From an uncultured Vampirovibrio sp. (GTDB lineage: Bacteria > Cyanobacteriota > Vampirovibrionia > Gastranaerophilales > Gastranaerophilaceae), in contig CAJTLG010000017.1 of the NCBI GenBank assembly GCA_910577395.1, forward strand, positions 1 through 11,711: 11,711 nt of DNA, given 5' to 3'. Positions 1-4,458 of the stretch are shown here, piece by piece (the first letter of the stretch is position 1; the number at the start of each line of letters is the position of its first letter). Both the position numbers and the translations under genes were made by a program. Under the pieces are notes generated by a model that worked only from the letters and a program-made list of their open reading frames with translations, did not search any database and was not told the origin of the DNA.

Positions 1-55
1 CCTCTGCCGCCTGTTTTTCATAATCCAGAATTATCTGGTTGCCTTTTTGCCTTGT
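1..55. repeat. Left copy of 55-bp terminal direct repeat (contig circularity)
   Basis: These 55 bases are identical, in the same orientation, to the last 55 bases (11657-11711). The repeat lies inside a coding frame that continues smoothly across the join, so it is best read as the overlap left by assembling a circular molecule. 55 is a common de Bruijn k-mer size. The true unit length is then 11,656 bp. A genuine 55-bp terminal repeat of a linear virion DNA is less likely, because the ends would cut a gene. Confidence 0.93.
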
Positions 56-187
56 CACGCCTTGATTTTTATAGGGTTCAACATTGTAACCGTCCGCCCA
101 ATATATCTTCTGGGTATTTGCACCCATTAAAATCGGTGTCAATTGCGTATTTAGCCCGCCATGCAAATTATAATAAAAATATTTCAT
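1..187 (-). CDS. Podovirus tail hub / stabilisation protein, N-terminal part (continues at 11656)
   Basis: This is the 5' part of the gene whose larger part is at the right end of the window. On the minus strand an ATG at 185-187 has AAGGA about 9 bases upstream. It opens a frame starting MKYFYYNLHGGLNTQLTPIL that is open through base 1 and, across the 55-bp overlap, runs on at 11656 to a TAG at 10242-10244. The joined CDS is 187 + 1415 = 1602 bases, exactly 534 codons (533 aa). The N-terminal pattern, a GGLN motif followed by an 'NVEPYKNQGVTRQKG' stretch, is typical of P22 gp10 / T7 gp12-class tail proteins. The gene lies 24 bases downstream of, and in the same frame as, the TAG of the LuxR-type gene. 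It is probably the first structural gene of the tail operon. Confidence 0.85.
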   Translation of the reverse strand, partial: MKYFYYNLHGGLNTQLTPILMGANTQKIYWADGYNVEPYKNQGVTRQKGNQIILDYEKQAAE

Positions 188-211
188 CTTCTTAATTCCT
201 TGGGCAGTGCG

Positions 212-487
212 CTATTTCGCCTTTTTGACAACACTCGTGCGGGCGGGTCGTTTCTTGGACCCTCGCCTTTTTCCGTGCTTTTGATGCCTTTTTACGACCT
301 CAATTTTTGTGCTCATATAGAGCATAATCGCCCCGACACGGTTGTTTGTCTGTGTTTTTGTGTAAATTCTGGCTAAATGATTTTGCACCGTCCGCACAGA
401 AATACCAAGCGTTTCCGCTATCAGTTGGTCTTTCAAACCTTTTGCGGCAAGTGATAAAATTTGTTCCTGCTTAATCGTTAATTCCAT
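212..487 (-). CDS. LuxR/GerE-type helix-turn-helix regulator (solo domain)
   Basis: A 91-aa protein that is almost entirely one GerE/LuxR DNA-binding domain (about residues 3-60). It shows the family pattern 'LTIKQEQILSLAAKGL', then 'IAETLGISVRTVQNHLARIY' with the recognition helix around VRTVQNH, then a 'T..NRVGAI' end. It has no receiver or autoinducer domain. The last 25 residues are strongly basic (KHGKRRGSKKRPAR). I chose ATG at 487, which has GGG six bases upstream. An in-frame ATG at 511 with a GAGGG about 11 bases upstream is possible and would add MVVKKGKE. It stands between the initiator and the tail genes on the same strand, so a role as a switch or activator for the structural genes is a reasonable inference. 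It stops with TAG, in frame with the following tail gene. Confidence 0.85.
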   Translation of the reverse strand: MELTIKQEQILSLAAKGLKDQLIAETLGISVRTVQNHLARIYTKTQTNNRVGAIMLYMSTKIEVVKRHQKHGKRRGSKKRPARTSVVKKAK

Positions 488-572
488 TTCTTTCCCTTTT
501 TTTACGACCATTAAAATTCAACCCTCAAGGGAATTTCAAGCACTCTAACCGGCCCAATATCCCAATTTGACT

Positions 573-603
573 GAAATTTAGGGGTTTAACACCCCCAAAA
601 TTC
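573..603. repeat. Imperfect inverted repeat (hairpin) upstream of the LuxR-type gene
   Basis: The arms GAAATTTAGGGGT and ACCCCCAAAATTC flank a 5-base loop (TTAAC) and pair at 11 of 13 positions, with a perfect GGGGT/ACCCC inner stem. Neither strand has a run of T after the stem, so it does not look like an intrinsic terminator. It could be an operator or an mRNA leader structure for the LuxR-type gene, whose start is 86-117 bases away. Confidence 0.5.
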
Positions 604-689
604 AAGCCTTGTGTGAGTGTTACATCATTTTTTGGCATTACAGTTTTAACTTACTTTTTAGTTTATCAAAACAATTTTTTTTGTACAGA

Positions 690-703
690 GAGTAAAATTA
701 CTC
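690..703. promoter_or_regulatory. 14-bp perfect palindrome, operator candidate
   Basis: GAGTAAAATTACTC is perfectly self-complementary over 14 bases. It lies in the gap between the initiator stop and the LuxR-type gene, a sensible place for a binding site of a dimeric HTH protein. The binding protein is not known. Confidence 0.4.
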
Positions 704-785
704 AAATAACGCCTTTTAAAAAAGTCCGGAAAATACTGTTATTTTTGAATTTAACGCTAATTGCAAAATTCACTTCGGAAAAAAA

Positions 786-805
786 TTTACAATACTTTAC
801 AATAA
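786..805. repeat. Two tandem 10-bp direct repeats downstream of the initiator gene
   Basis: TTTACAATAC is followed at once by TTTACAATAA, giving a 10-bp period. It lies 17 bases beyond the initiator stop codon. The period equals one helical turn, as in other repeats of this region, but the sequence is low in complexity and two copies are weak evidence. Confidence 0.35.
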
Positions 806-821
806 TTTCCAACAAATTCTT

Positions 822-1583
822 TTAGCCGTTTTTATTTTTCAAAATGTGCTGAAATTCACTAAATTTATACTTTTCCACTAAAAATTCCGCCAATTTTGAC
901 TTTAAAAGCCAAAAGTTTGGTATCGTTTTTAACCATTGTAGCGCATCTTCCCGGTTATACTCATACGGATTAAAGCCCATAGCGCGGATTTTTTCTCTTT
1001 CTTCAAGTAATTTTTTTGTCTCTTCTGCATTTGGAACCATTCGTTTAGGTTTTTGCTCTTGATATTCCTGTTTTTTACGGTATCCCTGATTTGAATTGCC
1101 GCCTTTTTTAAAACCAAAAGAAGAAAAATCCGTTTGTTCTTTTTTTTCTTTTTTATTTGTTAGTAAGACATTTTGACCCCCTTCATCCCGGACATTTTGA
1201 CCCTTCATCCCGGACATTTTGACCAATTCAAAAAATTTTGCCCCAAAAACGTAATGATTAACCCTTTTTGTTTCATAATCAATCAGGCCGGCATTTTTAA
1301 GCTCTTTTACGGCCCGTTGCGCAGATTTTTCGCTAATACCAAGCTTTTTTGCAACTGTTTGTTGGGATGGAAACATTGTTTCATTATTTGGGTTATAATG
1401 GCTGCAAAGCGCCCACAGAAAGAGTTTTGCGGACGGTGTCAAATCACATTCGGCTAAAATACCGCTTGAATACAAGATTTTTGTAAGTTCAAATTGGGTG
1501 ATGTTCAGCACCACAACCCGTTTTTGCTCGTTATCAGCATTTGTAGTGACCGTATTCATTGCTGTTTGCTTAGTTTCCGGCAT
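822..1583 (-). CDS. Phage/plasmid replication initiator, lambda O-like layout, winged-helix domain
   Basis: A 253-aa protein. Residues 49-107 form a helix-turn-helix_36/replication-protein type winged helix: 'LTPSAKLFLWALCSHYN', then 'FPSQQTVAKKLGISEKSAQ' and 'AVKELKNAGLIDYET'. A flexible, charged linker (about 121-185, rich in K, E, Q, G) joins it to a helical C-terminal part (about 186-250). By analogy with initiators of this class, the N-terminal domain would bind origin repeats and the C-terminal part would recruit the host helicase or loader; no phage helicase or polymerase is present. ATG at 1583 was chosen because AAGGA lies 8 bases upstream; a GTG at 1619 would add 12 residues. The codons for residues 121-139 contain 22-bp direct repeats read in different frames, and the next codons are an A-rich tract, so the origin probably lies inside the gene. 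Confidence 0.8.
   Translation of the reverse strand: MPETKQTAMNTVTTNADNEQKRVVVLNITQFELTKILYSSGILAECDLTPSAKLFLWALCSHYNPNNETMFPSQQTVAKKLGISEKSAQRAVKELKNAGLIDYETKRVNHYVFGAKFFELVKMSGMKGQNVRDEGGQNVLLTNKKEKKEQTDFSSFGFKKGGNSNQGYRKKQEYQEQKPKRMVPNAEETKKLLEEREKIRAMGFNPYEYNREDALQWLKTIPNFWLLKSKLAEFLVEKYKFSEFQHILKNKNG
1090..1224 (-). other. Predicted replication origin inside the initiator gene (iterons plus AT-rich unwinding region)
   Basis: In gene orientation the order is: winged-helix codons, 22-bp tandem repeats (1224-1167), then about 75 bases very rich in A on the coding strand, including an almost pure purine run encoding KKEKKE (around 1135-1160), then C-terminal codons. The lambda origin has the same order inside gene O: iterons in the linker codons, then an AT-rich strand-asymmetric unwinding element. 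The layout is seen in the sequence; the origin function is inferred. Confidence 0.65.
1167..1224. repeat. 22-bp iteron-like direct repeats, 2.5 copies
   Basis: The 12-base core GACATTTTGACC occurs at 1167-1178, 1191-1202 and 1213-1224. The cores are joined by the 10-base linker CTTCATCCCG, with two extra C in the first interval, giving spacings of 24 and 22 bases. Because the period is not a multiple of three, the copies are translated differently: VKMSGMK, then GQNVRDE, then GQNV. Identity at DNA level across different frames argues that the DNA, not the peptide, is what matters. Confidence 0.85.
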
Positions 1584-1622
1584 ATTCTTTTCCTTTTCTA
1601 ATCTCCGTAATTTATACACTGT

Positions 1623-1638
1623 AACGGTTTTACCCGTT
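1623..1638. promoter_or_regulatory. Dyad AACGG-N6-CCGTT before the initiator gene
   Basis: Perfect 5-bp arms are separated by 6 bases, so half-sites are one helical turn apart, 40-55 bases upstream of the initiator ATG. TATAAA sequences that could be minus-strand -10 boxes sit beside it (1611-1616 and 1637-1642), but no good -35 accompanies them. An operator for autoregulation is plausible. Confidence 0.4.
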
Positions 1639-1665
1639 TATAAAGAAAAAGCATCTCCCAAAAAC

Positions 1666-1775
1666 AGCACAATGTAAGCAAAAAGGACAAATCTGCCCGG
1701 CTAAATCCAAAATTACATATAGTAAACACAATGTTATTACGCTTGACTGTGCTTAATTGCGCTTTATTGTGCTTG
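1666..1775. repeat. Iteron-like array: four 10-bp tandem units plus two inverted copies
   Basis: Four head-to-tail 10-base units fill 1736-1775: ATTACGCTTG, ACTGTGCTTA, ATTGCGCTTT and ATTGTGCTTG (consensus ATTGYGCTTN, invariant GCTT at positions 6-9). Inverted copies lie nearer the initiator gene: AGCACAAT at 1666-1673 is the exact complement of ATTGTGCT, and AACACAAT at 1725-1732 differs by one base. Tandem sites upstream of an initiator gene with inverted copies at its promoter are the usual arrangement of iteron plasmids, where the inverted pair serves autorepression. The 10-bp period is shorter than the common 17-22 bp. Confidence 0.7.
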
Positions 1776-1801
1776 CAATAATTTTTTAGATGTGCTATAC
1801 T
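1773..1801 (+). promoter_or_regulatory. Sigma-70 promoter, extended -10, for a small plus-strand RNA
   Basis: TTGCAA (1773-1778), a 17-base spacer, then TATACT (1796-1801) preceded by TGC (an extended -10). The -35 box overlaps the last iteron-like unit, so a protein binding the iterons would be expected to block it. Transcription would start near 1808 and meet a terminator at once. Confidence 0.6.
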
Positions 1802-1807
1802 CAAAAA

Positions 1808-1845
1808 AGTAGTGTGAGTGCTTCGTTTGAGGCACTTTTTCTTTT
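1808..1845 (+). ncRNA. Predicted ~38-nt antisense RNA facing the initiator gene leader
   Basis: The stretch between the plus-strand promoter (TTGCAA/TATACT) and an intrinsic terminator is only about 38 bases and has no room for a coding frame. It is transcribed against the leader of the minus-strand initiator gene, if that transcript begins upstream of 1845. Small counter-transcribed RNAs of this kind control copy number in many plasmids; that role is inferred here. Its 5' half resembles the RNA predicted at 6572 (both have TGTGCTA in the promoter and GCTTCG about 26-29 bases later). Confidence 0.5.
1817..1845 (+). terminator. Intrinsic terminator of the small antisense RNA
   Basis: AGTGCTTC and GAGGCACT form an 8-bp stem with one G-U pair and a 4-base GTTT loop, followed by TTTTTCTTTT. 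No plus-strand coding gene precedes it, which is why a short RNA is proposed. Confidence 0.75.
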
Positions 1846-2063
1846 ATAATTTTTACCTTAAAATTTGAATTTCTTCCCCCCTCAAAGCTTACAAAAAACC
1901 TGCGAGCGCCTGAAATTTATTCCTTTTAAATTTTCTTGTCGGTTAGCTGTAGGGCAAATTCATCGCCTGCATTTTTGTTTTAATCCGTATATTATTTGCT
2001 GCTGTTTTTATGTCCTTTTTACAAAAAGTGCCGGTTTCATTGTAATCTGGCTATTTTTTGTTT
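1846..2063. other. Gene-free AT-rich stretch between initiator control region and HTH gene
   Basis: I see no coding frame with a ribosome binding site on either strand and no convincing promoter pair. The only notable item is a loopless CTTTTT-AC-AAAAAG inverted repeat near 2015. It may hold the start of the initiator transcript on the minus strand, which I could not locate. Confidence 0.5.
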
Positions 2064-2096
2064 AAAACTTCACAAAAACTTCACAACTTCTACACA
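2064..2096. repeat. 11-bp direct repeats upstream of the partition-like gene
   Basis: AAAACTTCACA occurs twice in tandem (2064-2074 and 2075-2085), followed by a degenerate third unit, ACTTCTACACA. The 11-bp period puts copies on one face of the helix. They lie just upstream of the -10 box at 2114 and could be an operator or a centromere-like site for the HTH protein encoded downstream. Confidence 0.55.
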
Positions 2097-2110
2097 TGGA
2101 TGTTAAAACA

Positions 2111-2119
2111 TGCTACAAT
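2111..2119 (+). promoter_or_regulatory. Extended -10 promoter of the HTH/coiled-coil gene
   Basis: TG-C-TACAAT is an extended -10 box with five of six consensus bases. No good -35 lies 17 bases upstream, so it would depend on the extended element or on a protein bound at the 11-bp repeats. The leader to the start codon would be about 80 bases and contains two dyads. Confidence 0.5.
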
Positions 2120-2139
2120 ATTTGTCAAGGGCGATATTC

Positions 2140-2174
2140 CCTCTGCAGAGGTGTGTAATTTCCAGTAAATTACA
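2140..2174. promoter_or_regulatory. Two adjacent dyads in the leader of the HTH/coiled-coil gene
   Basis: CCTCTGCAGAGG (2140-2151) is a perfect 12-base palindrome. Three bases on, TGTAATTT and AAATTACA (2154-2161 and 2167-2174) form 8-bp arms around CCAGT. Both lie between the -10 box and the start codon, where binding by the gene's own HTH product would repress it. They could instead fold as hairpins in the mRNA. Confidence 0.5.
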
Positions 2175-2204
2175 GGAAATATTTAAAAAATATAGGAAAA
2201 TAAT

Positions 2205-2798
2205 ATGGATGAGCTAAAATTAACAATTCAGGAGGCACAGGAAACCCTTTTATTAAGTCAATCTTCGGTATATTCCTGGATAGACAAAGGAAAACTTCGT
2301 TCAATAGAAACACCTGGAGGAAAAATTATTGTAATTTCCAGGAAAGAGGCGGAAGAAATCAAGAATTTTAATTTAAAATCCCGCAGAAACAAGGCTGCAA
2401 AGCAGTTTACAGTGAAAAATACATCAATTACGTCGGAAAATCCTGAAAATTCCGAACAACTTATAAGTGCGGAAATACTGGAAACCCGGACTTCTGATGC
2501 AATTCAGGATGAATATCCGGAAATTACACCTCCAGAAGGCTCAAAACCCTCTGCTGATATTACATTGAGGCTTATTTCTAAAATAGAAGAACTTGCACTT
2601 GAAGCGGGGCGTTTTAAGCAGTTGGAAATTCTTAGAAATGAAGAAAGAGAAAATGTAAAATTCTGGCAGGAAAAATACCATGAGCTAAATGCGGAATTAA
2701 AGAAAAAAGATTATGAAATAAATGCTCTAAAGACACAAATAGAGCTGATTAAGGCGAAAGCCAAAAATCCGGTCTTCAATTTTTTTAAAAAGCATTAA
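2205..2798 (+). CDS. HTH (excisionase/MerR-like) plus coiled-coil DNA-binding protein, partition-factor candidate
   Basis: A 197-aa protein. Residues 5-51 are an excisionase/MerR-type winged helix: 'LTIQEAQETLLLSQSSVYSW', then 'IDKGKLRSIETPGGKIIVIS'. A hydrophilic linker (about 55-117) follows, then a long heptad-rich helix (about 121-187) and a short basic-aromatic end, NPVFNFFKKH. This N-terminal HTH, coiled coil and short tail layout is shared by one-protein segregation factors of staphylococcal plasmids (pSK1 Par) and by the chromosome anchor RacA. There is no integrase here that an excisionase would serve. The ATG has AGGAAA upstream; the leader has its own extended -10, 11-bp repeats and two dyads. 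It is one of only two plus-strand genes. The HTH and coiled coil are clear; partition is an inference, and a plain transcription regulator is the alternative. Confidence 0.75.
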   Translation: MDELKLTIQEAQETLLLSQSSVYSWIDKGKLRSIETPGGKIIVISRKEAEEIKNFNLKSRRNKAAKQFTVKNTSITSENPENSEQLISAEILETRTSDAIQDEYPEITPPEGSKPSADITLRLISKIEELALEAGRFKQLEILRNEERENVKFWQEKYHELNAELKKKDYEINALKTQIELIKAKAKNPVFNFFKKH

Positions 2799-2803
2799 CC
2801 CCG

Positions 2804-3049
2804 CTATGACTGATTATTTGTGAAAAAATAATCACAAATTTTATCTATTTTATCCTTTATTTCAGTTATTCTATCCTTTAGGTCATGTACCGTAATGCGC
2901 GAGGCAAAGCGATTTTCCGCCTCCTGTAAAATTTCCCGGTGTTTCTTTTCAAGTTCCTGGGGGGTTACAAAAATTTTTAACTGAATAAAATAGACTAAAA
3001 TCAGCATTATTACAGGTGAATATCGTATTAAAACTTCAGAATTTTCCAT
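2804..3049 (-). CDS. Small membrane-anchored coiled-coil protein of unknown role
   Basis: An 81-aa protein. One hydrophobic helix spans about residues 11-28 (PVIMLILVYFIQLKIFV). A charged, heptad-like helix follows (about 32-73, 'TPQELEKKHREILQEAENRF' onward). It resembles in layout the small TM plus coiled-coil phage proteins such as the DUF2730 group, but I cannot assign a family. It is the last gene of the minus-strand head and packaging run, 86 bases after the large terminase, and ends 5 bases from the convergent HTH gene. The ATG has only a weak AGAAAG-like site upstream. Because no holin or endolysin is visible, it is the best lysis candidate by location and topology, though it could equally be a virion or exclusion protein. 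Confidence 0.6.
   Translation of the reverse strand: MENSEVLIRYSPVIMLILVYFIQLKIFVTPQELEKKHREILQEAENRFASRITVHDLKDRITEIKDKIDKICDYFFTNNQS
2816..2839 (+). terminator. Weak inverted repeat at the convergent gene junction
   Basis: ATTTGTGA and TCACAAAT form 8-bp arms around an 8-base loop, followed by TTTATC, just after the stop of the plus-strand HTH gene. It is AT-rich, so it would be a weak terminator. It is also the C-terminal coding sequence of the 81-aa gene on the other strand. Confidence 0.35.
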
Positions 3050-3135
3050 TATTTTACACTACTTTCTACTAAAATAAATACATAAACATTAACTTTTATG
3101 AAGTAACTGCCAAAAACCCTTGCAAAATAGGTATT

Positions 3136-4434
3136 TTAAGCCAAGGTTATCGGGAAATAGTACTCTGCAAGGTAGCTTGCGGCATCAAAAGGGTGTCCCA
3201 AAAATTTACTTTCGGGTTCTTGTTTAATCTTGTAATATGGCGGTAAATCAATTATAGAGGTGCCTTCCCGGTATCTTAAATTGTTAATATTGTACAAAAG
3301 TTTTTCACATTTCGGGTCAATAAACAGTCTGCGTAAACCTTTTTGGGTTTTTACAAGACAGTTAAAAGCATTAATTCTGTTTTTGACAGGCGGGTTAAAT
3401 GTCCTTATAGCAACCTCTACAGACCTATAGCCAAGTTCGGAAAGCGTCCGGCGCATTAATATATAATTCGTGTATTCGCTTGTGCAGGAACGGTTGTCGC
3501 CGGATGCATCGCCGTTAATGATGATTTTGCCGCGCTGCATGGGATATCGGCGGTAAAATTCCTCGCAAGCTCTTACAGTTGTTGTGTTTTCAAGTACAAT
3601 TTCGTCTATAATATAGACCCTGGCTGCATCTTTGTAGGCTAAAATCCAGCACATCGGGTCTACATTGAAATCACAGGATAGATGTAGGGGTAAATCCCCT
3701 CTGTAGCAAAGGGTTTTGACGTTGTTTTCATCAAAATTTTTTACCACTAAATTTCCTTCGCCAAAATCCCCAAAATGCCCTAAAACATTGATATTATAGT
3801 AATTTTGGTCGTATAAATTTTTCATATTTTCAAGGTAGGCTTTCGGCAGGTGGATATTTTCCGTGGAGGGCGCCTGAATTAGTCTGAAATTAGGGTGTTT
3901 AGGCTGTGCAAATGTCTTATACACCCATCCCTTTTGTATTTCCGGATTAGTATGCCCAAAAAGCCTGTATTTAAAGGATTTCCACTCCGGGCGGATGTGT
4001 TGGCGCATCCGCCCGAGCAGCATTTTAAACGTAGAATAAGGAATATCGCTCATTTCCTCTATCTCAACAAAGCCCAAATTTAGTGATTTCAGGCGATTTG
4101 GCTCATCAAAGTGGCGAAACATAATAACAGAGCCGTTTTTTAAAATAATTTTTTGCTCGCTCTTGTTGAAAATATAGTCTTTTCCTTCAAACATTCCAAA
4201 ATTTTCCAGATGTTCAAAATAGGCTAAAAGTGTTGTGTCCCTTACAAGAGCATAGGTTTGCGCGCCGACAAGGCCCGTTATACCCGGAAATTTCAATGCT
4301 AAAAGTAGCCCAAGCAAAGACCCTGCCCACGTTTTACCTGAACCGAAACCGCCTTGATAAACACAGACGTCCATTTCCAGATTATGCGGCACTTCCAAAA
4401 ATTTTTTTTGACTTTTTAATAAGCTATATTTCAT
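3136..4434 (-). CDS. Terminase large subunit (packaging ATPase and nuclease)
   Basis: A 432-aa DNA-packaging motor. The Walker A motif is GGFGSGKT (28-35), the hydrophobic Walker B strand and catalytic glutamates are GFVEIEE (121-127), and a coupling-type motif is FGHTNPE (159-165). The C-terminal RNase H-like nuclease shows the expected three acidic residues: D255 in CDFNVDP, D309 in INGDASG and D417 in HPFDAASY. The length is normal for the family. In the virion cycle it docks on the portal and cuts and pumps DNA. Its ATG lies 24 bases after the portal stop with AAAGGA upstream, so the two are co-transcribed. Here it follows portal and small terminase rather than preceding the portal. Confidence 0.95.
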   Translation of the reverse strand: MKYSLLKSQKKFLEVPHNLEMDVCVYQGGFGSGKTWAGSLLGLLLALKFPGITGLVGAQTYALVRDTTLLAYFEHLENFGMFEGKDYIFNKSEQKIILKNGSVIMFRHFDEPNRLKSLNLGFVEIEEMSDIPYSTFKMLLGRMRQHIRPEWKSFKYRLFGHTNPEIQKGWVYKTFAQPKHPNFRLIQAPSTENIHLPKAYLENMKNLYDQNYYNINVLGHFGDFGEGNLVVKNFDENNVKTLCYRGDLPLHLSCDFNVDPMCWILAYKDAARVYIIDEIVLENTTTVRACEEFYRRYPMQRGKIIINGDASGDNRSCTSEYTNYILMRRTLSELGYRSVEVAIRTFNPPVKNRINAFNCLVKTQKGLRRLFIDPKCEKLLYNINNLRYREGTSIIDLPPYYKIKQEPESKFLGHPFDAASYLAEYYFPITLA

Positions 4435-4458
4435 TGTATAGTAGTCCTTTCCGGGTTT

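Larger units (their letters stand above)
488..821. other. Intergenic region between initiator and LuxR-type gene
   Basis: There is no convincing gene here; short open frames on either strand lack domains and ribosome binding sites. The stretch is AT-rich and holds three symmetric or repeated elements, listed separately: a long imperfect hairpin, a 14-bp perfect palindrome and a 10-bp tandem direct repeat. I could not find a clear sigma-70 promoter with both boxes on the minus strand, so transcription of the tail genes may read through from the initiator, or start from an activator-dependent site here. Confidence 0.6.

Noticed and set aside
1..55. Genuine terminal repeat of a linear phage genome
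   Set aside because: The repeat is inside a coding sequence that only makes sense when the ends are joined, and its length equals a common assembly k-mer, so circular overlap is the simpler reading.
212..214. Genetic code change with TAG read as an amino acid, as in some gut phages
   Set aside because: TAG falls at the expected ends of the tail hub and adaptor genes and is followed by the next gene's ribosome binding site, so it works as a normal stop here.
613..825. 70-codon plus-strand frame in the initiator/LuxR gap
   Set aside because: It is AT-rich with no ribosome binding site and no domain, and it overlaps the palindrome and the direct repeats; more likely non-coding.
1736..1775. CRISPR array
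   Set aside because: The repeats are 10-bp head-to-tail units without spacers and are far too short; no cas gene is present.
1598..1804. 68-codon minus-strand frame just upstream of the initiator, possible leader peptide
   Set aside because: It starts with TTG without a ribosome binding site and its codons run through the iteron-like units. The peptide has no recognisable features, so it is probably chance.
2205..2798. Excisionase of an integrating prophage
   Set aside because: The HTH resembles excisionases, but there is no integrase or attachment-site-like sequence, and the protein has a long coiled coil that excisionases lack.
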